DNA of 64,000 nucleotides from Candidatus Opimibacter skivensis (GTDB lineage: Bacteria; Bacteroidota; Bacteroidia; Chitinophagales; Saprospiraceae), in assembly GCA_016722045.1 (NCBI GenBank), contig JADKGY010000001.1, forward strand, positions 310,001-374,000, given 5' to 3'. The notes below the pieces were generated by a model. The model was given only the letters and a program-made list of their open reading frames with translations. It had not been told where the DNA came from and made no database searches. Positions 9,137-16,235 of the stretch are shown here, one piece after another. The position numbers and the translations under genes are program-made. Numbering within the stretch: the first letter of the stretch is position 1; the number at the start of each line of letters is the position of its first letter.

Positions 9137-9771
9137 ATAGTCCATTGATCATGAACGATGCCAACTAAAAAATATCTGGCACCGTATTTTTTATAAATAA
9201 GGCGTAAAGATTCCCAATCCATTCCATCAACTTTTTTGTCAAACCCTGAGAAATAACTTTCTGTACATACACAACCAGAATATACTTCTTCAAGATTATT
9301 GGATGAATTTTCTTTGCCGGTTAGTTTAATAAGGCTGGTCTTTTCTGCATTTAGAAAGTCATGGTTGTATACAAATCTGTCAAAATAGTTGCCTGTAGAT
9401 AATCGAATAGTATCACCACTGCCATCATAATATCCCCAGACCAATACGTCTTGTTTGCCAGTCGCTTCAGTAAATTTTTCACGACTAAATTTGATGTCAA
9501 CGGTTGTGTCTATATAGGCATAAGGTGAAAACCTGATACCTGATACCGGATGTATATAAGAGGCGAACTTTGTATAGTCCTTGCTTTTAATTGCAATCAG
9601 AACTTGTTTTGTTGTTTCGAGGACTACAGAATTCTGGTTTAAATCATGAACAGAAGGGATGCTTTCACTTTTGACCATTTCAACTACAGGCAATCGCGCC
9701 TCTGTCCTTAATTGAAGGTTTCGCCATAATGGCACAAATGATGTAAGTATGATGACTGTATATAATTTCAT
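9133..9771 (-). CDS. Uncharacterised exported protein in the fluoride-riboswitch operon
   Basis: A 212-residue protein with a short hydrophobic N-terminus (TVIILTSFVPLW), probably a weak signal peptide or anchor. I do not recognise a named family. The body looks like one compact extracytoplasmic domain rich in aromatics: HPVSGIRFSPYAYID, VWGYYDGSGDTI, YFDRFVYNHDF and the ending KYGARYFLVGIVHDQWTI. A CVC pair lies in SGCVCTESYF. The stop overlaps the CDF start (ATGA), and the start is 22 bases after the usp stop, so it is inside the operon. The tight coupling to a metal exporter suggests a role in the same stress response; nothing more can be said from sequence. Confidence 0.82.
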   Translation of the reverse strand: MKLYTVIILTSFVPLWRNLQLRTEARLPVVEMVKSESIPSVHDLNQNSVVLETTKQVLIAIKSKDYTKFASYIHPVSGIRFSPYAYIDTTVDIKFSREKFTEATGKQDVLVWGYYDGSGDTIRLSTGNYFDRFVYNHDFLNAEKTSLIKLTGKENSSNNLEEVYSGCVCTESYFSGFDKKVDGMDWESLRLIYKKYGARYFLVGIVHDQWTI

Positions 9772-9793
9772 TGATTATGCAGTAAACATCAAT

Positions 9794-10234
9794 TTATTTT
9801 GTGTTTCTTAAGGGAACAATCAGCAATGGGACTTTTGAATGATGTAGCACATATTCCGCTACACTACCCATCAATAAATGACGAAGGCCTGTTCGTCCAT
9901 GTGTGCCCATCACAATTAAATCGGCCTCCCACTGTTCTGCTGTGTGGATAATTTCTTCACGTGGGAATCCTTCAGGCATAAACTTTGTCAGATCCTTACC
10001 CATGTACATTTTGCCTACCTGATCGAGCGTTTGTTCGGCTTCTTTGGTTAGCGCCAATAATGCTTCACCTGGTAAAAGTCCGACATCGAAGTTGCCTAAT
10101 GCTTTCGATGCATCTACTACACAGACTGCCGCTACTGTGGCATCAATCTGATGGGCCAGGTCCATTGCTTTTTGCGCAGCATTCAATGAATATTCACTGC
10201 TGTCGACTGCGATTAATATTTTTTTGTAGTTCAT
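9794..10234 (-). CDS. Universal stress protein (UspA family)
   Basis: A 146-residue single Usp domain. ILIAVDSSEYS is strand 1 with the ATP-binding Asp. The C-terminal GTHGRTGLRHLLMGS matches the G-2x-G-9x-G-S/T nucleotide motif, so this is an ATP-binding type. It starts 29 bases after the crcB stop and probably shares its transcript, which would place it under fluoride control. Usp proteins are cytoplasmic dimers that raise stress tolerance by mechanisms that are mostly unclear. Confidence 0.93.
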   Translation of the reverse strand: MNYKKILIAVDSSEYSLNAAQKAMDLAHQIDATVAAVCVVDASKALGNFDVGLLPGEALLALTKEAEQTLDQVGKMYMGKDLTKFMPEGFPREEIIHTAEQWEADLIVMGTHGRTGLRHLLMGSVAEYVLHHSKVPLLIVPLRNTK

Positions 10235-10263
10235 GACATTTTATATTTAAGGATGAGGGGAGA

Positions 10264-10638
10264 TTAAATTCGTGCCAATGCTATTCCCGCAAATACAGAT
10301 AGTAAGCCGATCCCGAAACTACCGATGCTATATATTGCAAATATCAGGTAATTTGAATTCTGCAGCAGCGTGATGTTCTCATAGGCGAACGTAGAAAAGG
10401 TTGTGTATCCACCACAAAATCCTGTAGCAAGGAAAAATCCCCATTCTGGCGTAACCCAGTGAAAGCGTTGAGAAAGTCCATAAATTAAACCTATCACTAA
10501 ACAACCCGTAATGTTTACAACAAATGTACCGTATGGGAATGCTGAGGGAATGATTCTTGTGAGCCAGCTTGCCGTGGCGTACCGGGCAATACTTCCGATA
10601 AATCCTCCAATACCGATCAATAATAATGTCCTACTCAT
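10264..10638 (-). CDS. crcB: Fluoride exporter CrcB/Fluc
   Basis: A 124-residue membrane protein with four helices, the usual Fluc length. Family hallmarks are GGFIGSIARY near the N-terminus, GTFVVNITGC with the pore Asn, and GFCGGYTTFSTFAYE with the central Na+ site and the TTFSTF phenylalanine/threonine track. It works as an antiparallel dimeric fluoride channel in the inner membrane. A single copy is present, so it probably homodimerises. Its leader carries a crcB-motif fluoride riboswitch (10663-10710), independent support for the function. The start codon region pairs with the riboswitch 3' end. Confidence 0.97.
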   Translation of the reverse strand: MSRTLLLIGIGGFIGSIARYATASWLTRIIPSAFPYGTFVVNITGCLVIGLIYGLSQRFHWVTPEWGFFLATGFCGGYTTFSTFAYENITLLQNSNYLIFAIYSIGSFGIGLLSVFAGIALARI

Positions 10639-10662
10639 TTTGTACCTGTATTAATGATTTGA

Positions 10663-10710
10663 GTAGGAGTTATCAGCTTTTTTATGGCGGTTACGGCGAA
10701 CTCCATCACC
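10663..10710 (-). promoter_or_regulatory. Fluoride riboswitch (crcB motif)
   Basis: Read on the minus strand, 10710 to 10663, the leader matches the crcB-motif aptamer: GGTGATGGAGTTCGCC, then AACCGCC, then GCTGATAACTCCTAC. P1 forms between GGAGTT and AACTCC. The pseudoknot forms between GGTGA and TCGCC. P3 looks short here. It lies 24 bases before the crcB start. UCCUACUCA at the 3' end (10660-10668) is fully complementary to UGAGUAGGA over the start codon (10629-10637), so the switch could act on translation. Fluoride binding stabilises P1, which shares bases with that pairing and would free the start (inference). Confidence 0.93.
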
Positions 10711-10816
10711 TTTTGATAGGTAAATATAGAGGAAATTTTATTAAAGAATAATTGGTGTATTCCGGAAGACCATTCCGATTAAGACATATTTCTGTACAAA
10801 TACAAAGAATGAAAGG

Positions 10817-11530
10817 TTACAGAAGTTGGGCTACTACTGCAGGTTTTTCAATGAATCCTTTATTTGACCAGGTGAGGGTGTCGTCTTTGTAAAGTTGCAG
10901 GCAGGGGAGTGCGTCTACATTTAATTCCTTACAAAGAGTTTGATTGTCATCTGCATTGATGCGGATTACGACTACTTTATCAGCCATGTCCTTTGAAATC
11001 TCCTCCAGATAGGGTTTCATTTTCTTGCACGGAGCACACCAATCGGCGTAAAAATCGATGAGTACTAATTTGTCAGAGTGGACTAATGAGTCAAATTGCT
11101 CTTTGCTCATTCCGGTTGATCTGTCTGCGTCAAGAGATTCCGGGAAATTGGCTACTCTCCATTTTAGGATTCCGCCATCCAACTCATATACTTCTTTGAA
11201 ACCGGAGGAGAGCATTTTATCAGCTGCTGATGAACTTCTGGCCCCGCTTAAGCAATAAACAAAAACGGGTAACGATTTGTCAAGTGCTGAAATCTGCTTT
11301 TCGAAATTTGAATTATTCCAGTCAATATTTTTAGCATTTATTAAATGTCCTTTTGCATATTCCTCCGGGGTGCGCACATCAACAATGGGGGATGACGGGA
11401 GTGCTTTTATCTTTTCAGCAAAGATTGTGGCTGTGAGCTTTGTGCTGTTGGATTGTCTTTGACTGTGATCGCAGCCACTGAAGAGCAAAGTGAAGACAGC
11501 AAGACTTAAAATGATATATCTGCCAGGCAT
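10817..11530 (-). CDS. Rhodanese-thioredoxin fusion lipoprotein
   Basis: A 237-residue exported lipoprotein with lipobox LFSGC (Cys20). Residues about 33-130 are a rhodanese domain with VDVRTPEEYAKGH and the active-site loop CLSGARS (Cys93). Residues about 140-237 are a thioredoxin domain with DFYADWCAPCKKM (Cys165, Cys168). The frame extends upstream, but the ATG at 11530 gives the lipobox and overlaps the previous stop by one base (TAATG). The fusion would carry sulfane sulfur on the rhodanese Cys and reduce it with the thioredoxin in the periplasm (inference). It is the last gene of the sulfur cluster. Confidence 0.9.
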   Translation of the reverse strand: MPGRYIILSLAVFTLLFSGCDHSQRQSNSTKLTATIFAEKIKALPSSPIVDVRTPEEYAKGHLINAKNIDWNNSNFEKQISALDKSLPVFVYCLSGARSSSAADKMLSSGFKEVYELDGGILKWRVANFPESLDADRSTGMSKEQFDSLVHSDKLVLIDFYADWCAPCKKMKPYLEEISKDMADKVVVIRINADDNQTLCKELNVDALPCLQLYKDDTLTWSNKGFIEKPAVVAQLL

Positions 11531-11787
11531 TATTTTGAATTTATTTCTTCCGGATCTGCATCCTGAATAGATGCTGTTGTTTTTGGTTGCGGTTCGACGG
11601 CACAGTTGCCACCATAACAATTTCCTGCAGCACATCCAAAAGCAAATATCCCCATGGAAGCAAAATATCCGCCGATCCCTACGCCAAACCATTGATGACT
11701 TGTAATGGACTCGACAATAAGGACGACTCCCAAAATGAGATACAATGCCCTGGTAAATGTCCAGTTCGTGAAGATTCTTTCTATCAT
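11530..11787 (-). CDS. DUF2892-like small inner-membrane protein
   Basis: An 85-residue protein with two predicted membrane helices (RALYLILGVVLIVESIT and VGIGGYFASMGIFAFGC) and a Cys-bearing tail, GCAAGNCYGGNC. Proteins of the DUF2892/YgaP-tail type commonly lie beside rhodaneses and are thought to help sulfur or thiocyanate passage, but no activity is established. The stop shares one base with the next start (TAATG), which indicates coupled translation with the rhodanese-thioredoxin lipoprotein. Confidence 0.8.
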   Translation of the reverse strand: MIERIFTNWTFTRALYLILGVVLIVESITSHQWFGVGIGGYFASMGIFAFGCAAGNCYGGNCAVEPQPKTTASIQDADPEEINSK

Positions 11788-11908
11788 AATTTTAATTTGA
11801 TCATTTTAAATTTGCCTGTTGTCAACTATGTTGTGCAAAAAAAAACTAATCATAGCAAGTCATACCTTCCGATATGACTTGATCTGTGATTTCCATATTA
11901 TTCTTGTT

Positions 11909-12193
11909 TTAGTTGGATCGGTTTTGAAGATCATGTACAGTTAACCATGATCCCCCATCCCAACTTTCAATCCCTTGTTGCGCGAGGAAGCTATGCGCTT
12001 GTCCGCTCCTATTGCCGGAAGCACAACACAACACTAAAGGTTGTTTGAGGCTTTTAAGTTCATTAATTCGTTGAGGTATTTCCTGTAATGGAATATTAAT
12101 ACTTCCTGCTACATTGCCCCTTCTGAATTCTGCAGATGTACGCACATCGACGATTGTGCCTTTCTTTTCTTTGATGATATTTTCTGTTTTCAT
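11909..12193 (-). CDS. Single-domain rhodanese (sulfurtransferase)
   Basis: A 94-residue cytoplasmic rhodanese domain. VDVRTSAEFRRGNVAGSINIP is the CH2A-type entry and CCASGNRSGQA holds the active Cys loop. The GWL-type motif after it reads SWDGGSW. It would transfer sulfane sulfur within the persulfide pathway. It lies 9 bases after the DUF6132 gene and 121 bases before DUF2892, so it is probably co-transcribed. Confidence 0.92.
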   Translation of the reverse strand: MKTENIIKEKKGTIVDVRTSAEFRRGNVAGSINIPLQEIPQRINELKSLKQPLVLCCASGNRSGQAHSFLAQQGIESWDGGSWLTVHDLQNRSN

Positions 12194-12202
12194 GTTTTTT
12201 AT

Positions 12203-12403
12203 TTATGGTTTTGGAATATCTTTTTTGAATGTTGACAGTAAAAGTCCTCCCATAAGAGCTCCGTACAATGTGCTGTTCAATGGTTTGGACGTAATGACAC
12301 AGGTCCCGCTGGCACAACCTACAAAATGATAGTAGAGGTAACCGCCTATGGCACCGGCCACGATTCCGATGATCGTGAGTTTATGGTGAAGAATGAAATT
12401 CAT
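12203..12403 (-). CDS. DUF6132-like small membrane protein
   Basis: A 66-residue protein with two hydrophobic helices around a conserved centre, GCASGTCVITSKP then STLYGALMG. This Cys-containing signature marks a small family found next to rhodanese and MBL-fold sulfur genes in Bacteroidota. The two Cys could relay sulfur at the membrane (inference). Its start shares one base with the stop of the MBL-rhodanese gene (TAATG). Confidence 0.8.
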   Translation of the reverse strand: MNFILHHKLTIIGIVAGAIGGYLYYHFVGCASGTCVITSKPLNSTLYGALMGGLLLSTFKKDIPKP

Positions 12404-13767
12404 TATTTAATTCGTTTTACGGCTTCACTCAGATCGAACACCTGTGAATGGCCATTGAGTTTAGATTTGATGATGCTGCTTCCCGCCGCGCTCCGGTAAC
12501 CACCTGCGCAATGTACTAAAATAGGCTTGTGCACAGGGATTTCATTGGTACGTTCCCGCAGTTCGTGCAAAGGAATATGAATAGCATTTGCGAATATTTT
12601 ATGCGATTTTACTTCTGACGCATTGCGTATGTCTATGATCGTGTAATCATCTTCGTTTTCCTTTATGGCCTTGTTGTCAAACAATGGCATTGCTGTATTT
12701 CCGTACTCCAGGATAAAGGCAGATGCAATTTGTTTTTCGTATCCGATCTTGGCTATACGTTCGATCAATTCATTTAATACGGTTTCATTATGGCCCATCA
12801 GGTAGAATTTCTCCCCCGGATGTACAATGCTACCCAGCCATGTTTCAAATTTGCTGTCGTTCATCAAATTGATTGCATTCTTCAAATGTGATTTTTTGAA
12901 TTGCCTTTGGGGTCGGGTATCTATGATGAGTATTCCCGGATCGAGAGAAAGAGCGCCAACATCGCTGGTGATGTGGTTTTTTTTCTCCACGGTGGATATG
13001 CCCGTAGCAAAATCATCCGCGCCTTTTTTATTTATACCTACATCAAACGTAAAATATTTTGGAATAAAGGGTTGATCAGCCAATAGTTCTTTTACAAAGT
13101 CAGCCTCACTCATATTTTGCAAGCTCCAGTTGCTTATTCGTTCAGCCCCCATGGTGCTGCTTTTCTGATTGCTCAGCCCTTTGCCGCATAAGCTTCCTTC
13201 ACCATGTGCAGGATATACCAGAACGTCATCGGGCAGTGGCATTAGCTTCTGCCGAAGAGAATGATACATTTGTTTGGCCAGTTCAGCTCTTGCCGCGGTG
13301 ATGGCACCTGCTTGTTCTCTCAGGTCAGGCCTGCCACAATCGCCGATAAATAAGGTGTCACCTGTAAATACAGCTACTTCTTTTCCATCGCCATCGATGA
13401 CTATAATGCTGATACTGTCCGGTGAATGACCTGGTGTGTTCAGTGCTTTCAATGTAATCTTACCCAGAACTATCGCATCACCATCGTCAAAGGTTTCATG
13501 AGGATATTCTGCACCCAATAGTTTGCTCACATAGATTGCCGCTCCTGTATGACGGTGAATTTCTAAATGACTGCTTACAAAATCGGCATGAGGATGTGTT
13601 TCAATGACAGTTGTAATCCGGGCATTATTTTCTTTAGCAAAATCGTAATAGGGTTGCGGATTTCTTGAAGGATCAATGACTGCAACCTCACCATTACTGA
13701 TGATCGCGTAGGAATAATGGGCCAGATTTTTATCTTCAAATTGCTTTATTTCCATTTCGTTATTCAT
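12403..13767 (-). CDS. MBL-fold persulfide dioxygenase-like protein fused to two rhodanese domains
   Basis: A 454-residue protein. Residues 1-240 are a metallo-beta-lactamase fold of the ETHE1/persulfide dioxygenase type, with THPHADFVSSH (His58, His60, Asp62, His67), GDTLFIGDCGRPDL and YPAHGEGSLCGKGLS. Residues about 265-355 are a rhodanese fold whose loop (YLMGHNETV) has no Cys, so it is probably inactive. Residues about 360-454 are a second rhodanese with HCAGGYRSA and an active Cys. It would oxidise glutathione or protein persulfide to sulfite and pass sulfane sulfur. The neighbouring TauE half-transporter could remove the sulfite. Cytoplasmic. Confidence 0.94.
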   Translation of the reverse strand: MNNEMEIKQFEDKNLAHYSYAIISNGEVAVIDPSRNPQPYYDFAKENNARITTVIETHPHADFVSSHLEIHRHTGAAIYVSKLLGAEYPHETFDDGDAIVLGKITLKALNTPGHSPDSISIIVIDGDGKEVAVFTGDTLFIGDCGRPDLREQAGAITAARAELAKQMYHSLRQKLMPLPDDVLVYPAHGEGSLCGKGLSNQKSSTMGAERISNWSLQNMSEADFVKELLADQPFIPKYFTFDVGINKKGADDFATGISTVEKKNHITSDVGALSLDPGILIIDTRPQRQFKKSHLKNAINLMNDSKFETWLGSIVHPGEKFYLMGHNETVLNELIERIAKIGYEKQIASAFILEYGNTAMPLFDNKAIKENEDDYTIIDIRNASEVKSHKIFANAIHIPLHELRERTNEIPVHKPILVHCAGGYRSAAGSSIIKSKLNGHSQVFDLSEAVKRIK

Positions 13768-13830
13768 TTATAGTGCAAAATTCAGTGTATTCATTTGATC
13801 GTTTAGCTACTTATGTTACAGAACCTCGTT

Positions 13831-14199
13831 TTATTTTTGAAACCACATTTTAAAGGCAATAGCTATAAGTACCACAGCAAACAGTTTTTTCAGTAAGTCC
13901 TGTGGAATTTCAGTTGCGAGTTTAGCACCGAAATAACCTCCAATGAAAAAGAAACCGGCCAATAATAAGGCTGATTTCATATCGACAAATCCTTTTTGGT
14001 AATATTGGAATGCTGCCAATGCGCCAACCGGAAGAACCATCATGATCAAAGCAGTTCCCTGTGCCATTTGCTGTGAGAAGCCAAGTAACATGACTAATGC
14101 AGGAATGATAATGATGGCCCCGCCTAATCCCAGCACGCCACTAAGCAGTCCGCCTGCTATTCCTATTAAAGCTATTATTCCAGAAGTTTGCCAGTCCAT
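13831..14199 (-). CDS. TauE/SafE-family membrane protein (half-size)
   Basis: A 122-residue protein with four predicted helices and the repeat motif GGLLSGVLGLGGAIIIIPAL typical of one TauE/SafE half. Full members are about 250 residues, so this probably works as a dimer. The family exports sulfite and other sulfur anions. It lies 63 bases ahead of the persulfide dioxygenase-rhodanese gene and is probably the first gene of that operon. A palindrome at 14266-14280 lies upstream. Confidence 0.9.
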   Translation of the reverse strand: MDWQTSGIIALIGIAGGLLSGVLGLGGAIIIIPALVMLLGFSQQMAQGTALIMMVLPVGALAAFQYYQKGFVDMKSALLLAGFFFIGGYFGAKLATEIPQDLLKKLFAVVLIAIAFKMWFQK

Positions 14200-14265
14200 T
14201 CGATTGTTTTTCAGGTGTAAATCGTAGACTGCAAAGGTCGACCAATGGAATGAGCAACACTGCTA

Positions 14266-14280
14266 CTTTTGTTACAAAAG
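14266..14280. promoter_or_regulatory. Palindrome upstream of the sulfur operon, candidate Crp/Fnr operator
   Basis: CTTTTGT-T-ACAAAAG is a perfect 15-base inverted repeat 67 bases before the TauE start and just past the Crp/Fnr-family gene. A weak minus-strand promoter-like CAAAGGTC (14232-14239) lies between it and the gene, so the site would sit in an activator position. A related GTTACAGAA occurs near 13815. Binding by the adjacent regulator is inferred only from position and symmetry. Confidence 0.45.
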
Positions 14281-14331
14281 GGAAAAATGAACCAACAGGG
14301 AGAATTAAAGGCGTTTTTGCGGATACCTCCT

Positions 14332-14952
14332 TTAAAGAAGCGTGATTTTATTGCGGCCTAATTTTACAAAACCCTCATCTTCCATTTGTTTGAGAAGCCT
14401 TGAAGCGACTACGCGGGCCGTACCTAATTCATTGGCCAATTGTTCATGCGTGACATACAAAGTTTTGCTTTTTGTCATCTCACATTTTTTGCGGATGTAA
14501 CTCAGAAGCCGCTCATCCAGCTTTTTGAAAGCAATGGCATTGACGACGTCAAGCAATTCTTCAAACCGCTTATGATATAACCTAAAAATGTAGTCCAGCC
14601 ATTCCGGATATTCTCTGATGAGAATACCCACTTTATCAATGGGAATAAAAAGTATCTCTGTTGCCTCATCTGCTATCACCACGACCTTGCTGGTATCCTG
14701 GTGCATTCCACCGAGAAAGGACATGATACAGCTTTCACCTGCGTTGATGTAATAAAGCAAAATTTCTCTGCCATCATCGTCTGTTCGCATTACCCTTATA
14801 TTTCCTTTCGTGACGATGGGTATAGCTTTGATGTAGGCGTTTTCGTTCAGAATAATATCGCCTTCCGCATACGTTTTTATGAAACCAATTTCTGAAAGCT
14901 TATCTTTTAGTTCTTGCGACGATTTGAATTCTGAGATTGTATTTAACTCCAT
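14332..14952 (-). CDS. Crp/Fnr-family transcription regulator
   Basis: A 206-residue protein. Residues 15-130 are a cyclic-nucleotide-binding-type beta-roll (EGDIILNENAYIKAIPIV, DDGREILLYYINAGESC). Residues about 145-206 are a winged helix with the recognition helix in HEQLANELGTARVVASRLLKQM. There is no N-terminal Cys cluster for an iron-sulfur centre as in FNR, although Cys74 in the roll could sense thiols. It lies directly ahead of the sulfur operon on the same strand and is the likely controller of it; this is common in Bacteroidota. Confidence 0.93.
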   Translation of the reverse strand: MELNTISEFKSSQELKDKLSEIGFIKTYAEGDIILNENAYIKAIPIVTKGNIRVMRTDDDGREILLYYINAGESCIMSFLGGMHQDTSKVVVIADEATEILFIPIDKVGILIREYPEWLDYIFRLYHKRFEELLDVVNAIAFKKLDERLLSYIRKKCEMTKSKTLYVTHEQLANELGTARVVASRLLKQMEDEGFVKLGRNKITLL

Positions 14953-14969
14953 TTGACTTGGATCTGATG

Positions 14970-14977
14970 CAAAAATA
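14970..14977 (-). promoter_or_regulatory. Candidate Bacteroidota -7 box for the Crp/Fnr gene
   Basis: The minus strand reads TATTTTTG, matching TAnnTTTG, 18 bases before the ATG at 14952. No clear TTG box upstream was found, so the call rests on the -7 match and its position. Confidence 0.4.
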
Positions 14978-15178
14978 AATAAACAAAATATTCCGCATAG
15001 CTCTCAGTCGAAAAGGGAAACGTCAACCAGAAAGCGAAGAAGGAATAGATGAAACGTCAGGAATTGGTTTATTGTTCGCTGAAACATAGACTGACTCGAA
15101 CGTATTATGCTGCACTTTTCAATTCGCGCATCACTACTTTGCGCAATCGTTTTGAGCATTATTGATGTTAACTACATC

Positions 15179-15847
15179 TTATTTAATCTCAAACAATACC
15201 ATCTTAATCTCCGACTTATCACTTCCTGTAAAATAAAAAGGGGTTCCCGGGTCAATGTATAGGTAGTGTCCGGTCTTAATTTCCTTCGATTGTCTTGTCT
15301 CCGCATTATGAAAAAATACTTCATCGCCTGTCGCTAATTCAGCAAGTAACGGCCCTCGGTTTTTGGCCACTTTTTGCATGATGTTCTTATTTGTGATCCC
15401 GTAAGCAACAGCTTTTTCGTTTTCAAACAGCAAATCAAATGGCAGATGTTTGTATGGAGATACAGTGGTGGTATCAAACGAAGAAAGTATTTCCAGATCG
15501 GTCACATGAAATAGTACGGTGTCGCAATTCGTAACCCGATGTACAAGAATTTCAGGAGAAAAAGATTTATACCAGGCTTTGCCGGTTTCATTTCTGTCTT
15601 TGACCCATTCCTTTCCCATTATTTGAGAGGACACATTTGTATTCGAAAGATGAAGGAATAGTGAAGGTGTCGCATGAATATGAAATTGAGTTGTGTCGCC
15701 GGGATTCAATGTCACATCAAGCAGCCTGATATATTGGTTTTGAAATACAGGATGATGTGAAGGTTCCTGGCTAACCGGAACCTGTGCCATTGCACCAAAA
15801 GAACAGAATAGAAGAATGGTTAAAAACAGTTTTGTTTTAGATTTCAT
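15179..15847 (-). CDS. Secreted cupin-like protein
   Basis: A 222-residue protein with signal peptide ending CSFGAMAQ. It appears to be a bicupin: an N-terminal half with GDTTQFHIHATPSLFLHL (His metal ligands HxH) and a C-terminal half with TGHYLYIDPGTPFYFTG. It is probably periplasmic and metal-binding. The substrate is unknown. It stands alone between the Crp/Fnr gene and the PhnA-like gene with 60 bases or more on each side. Confidence 0.75.
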   Translation of the reverse strand: MKSKTKLFLTILLFCSFGAMAQVPVSQEPSHHPVFQNQYIRLLDVTLNPGDTTQFHIHATPSLFLHLSNTNVSSQIMGKEWVKDRNETGKAWYKSFSPEILVHRVTNCDTVLFHVTDLEILSSFDTTTVSPYKHLPFDLLFENEKAVAYGITNKNIMQKVAKNRGPLLAELATGDEVFFHNAETRQSKEIKTGHYLYIDPGTPFYFTGSDKSEIKMVLFEIK

Positions 15848-15907
15848 TTTAAGTATTCGTTCAGATTAATTTGAAGTGTAATGATTTTAGACGAAATATC
15901 CGGTTTG

Positions 15908-16129
15908 TTATTTTTTCTTCAGATACATCGTTTTTACCACGAGCATACTGCCTTCCACTTTTCCTTCTATTTCTCCGGGATCAGATGTCAGACGAATATT
16001 CTTGATCAGTGTTCCCCTTTTAAGGTCCTTATTGAATCCTTTTACTTTTAAATCCTTGGTGAGGAGTACAGAATCACCTTCTGCCAGCACATTGCCATTG
16101 CTATCTTTAGTTACTATTTTCTCGTTCAT
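15908..16129 (-). CDS. PhnA/YjdM C-terminal-domain protein
   Basis: A 73-residue protein made of the small SH3-like domain of PhnA/YjdM: KDSNGNVLAEGDSVLLTKDL, then GFNKDLKRGTLIKNIRL and GSMLVVKTMYLKK. The zinc-ribbon half found in longer YjdM proteins is absent, a short form that is common in Bacteroidota. The role is unknown; the old link to phosphonate use is not supported by the neighbours. Confidence 0.85.
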   Translation of the reverse strand: MNEKIVTKDSNGNVLAEGDSVLLTKDLKVKGFNKDLKRGTLIKNIRLTSDPGEIEGKVEGSMLVVKTMYLKKK

Positions 16130-16235
16130 ACGTTATTTCTTGTGAAAATGAAGTTGTAAAGCTAACATTACATATGAGTATCTATTGCAGGAATATACCT
16201 TTCGTTGACAAAACTCAACTGTGTAAAGATTGATA

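Noticed and set aside
11531..11692. N-terminal 54-residue extension of the rhodanese-thioredoxin protein
   Set aside because: It overlaps the DUF2892 gene in another frame; the ATG at 11530 gives a lipobox and a TAATG joint.
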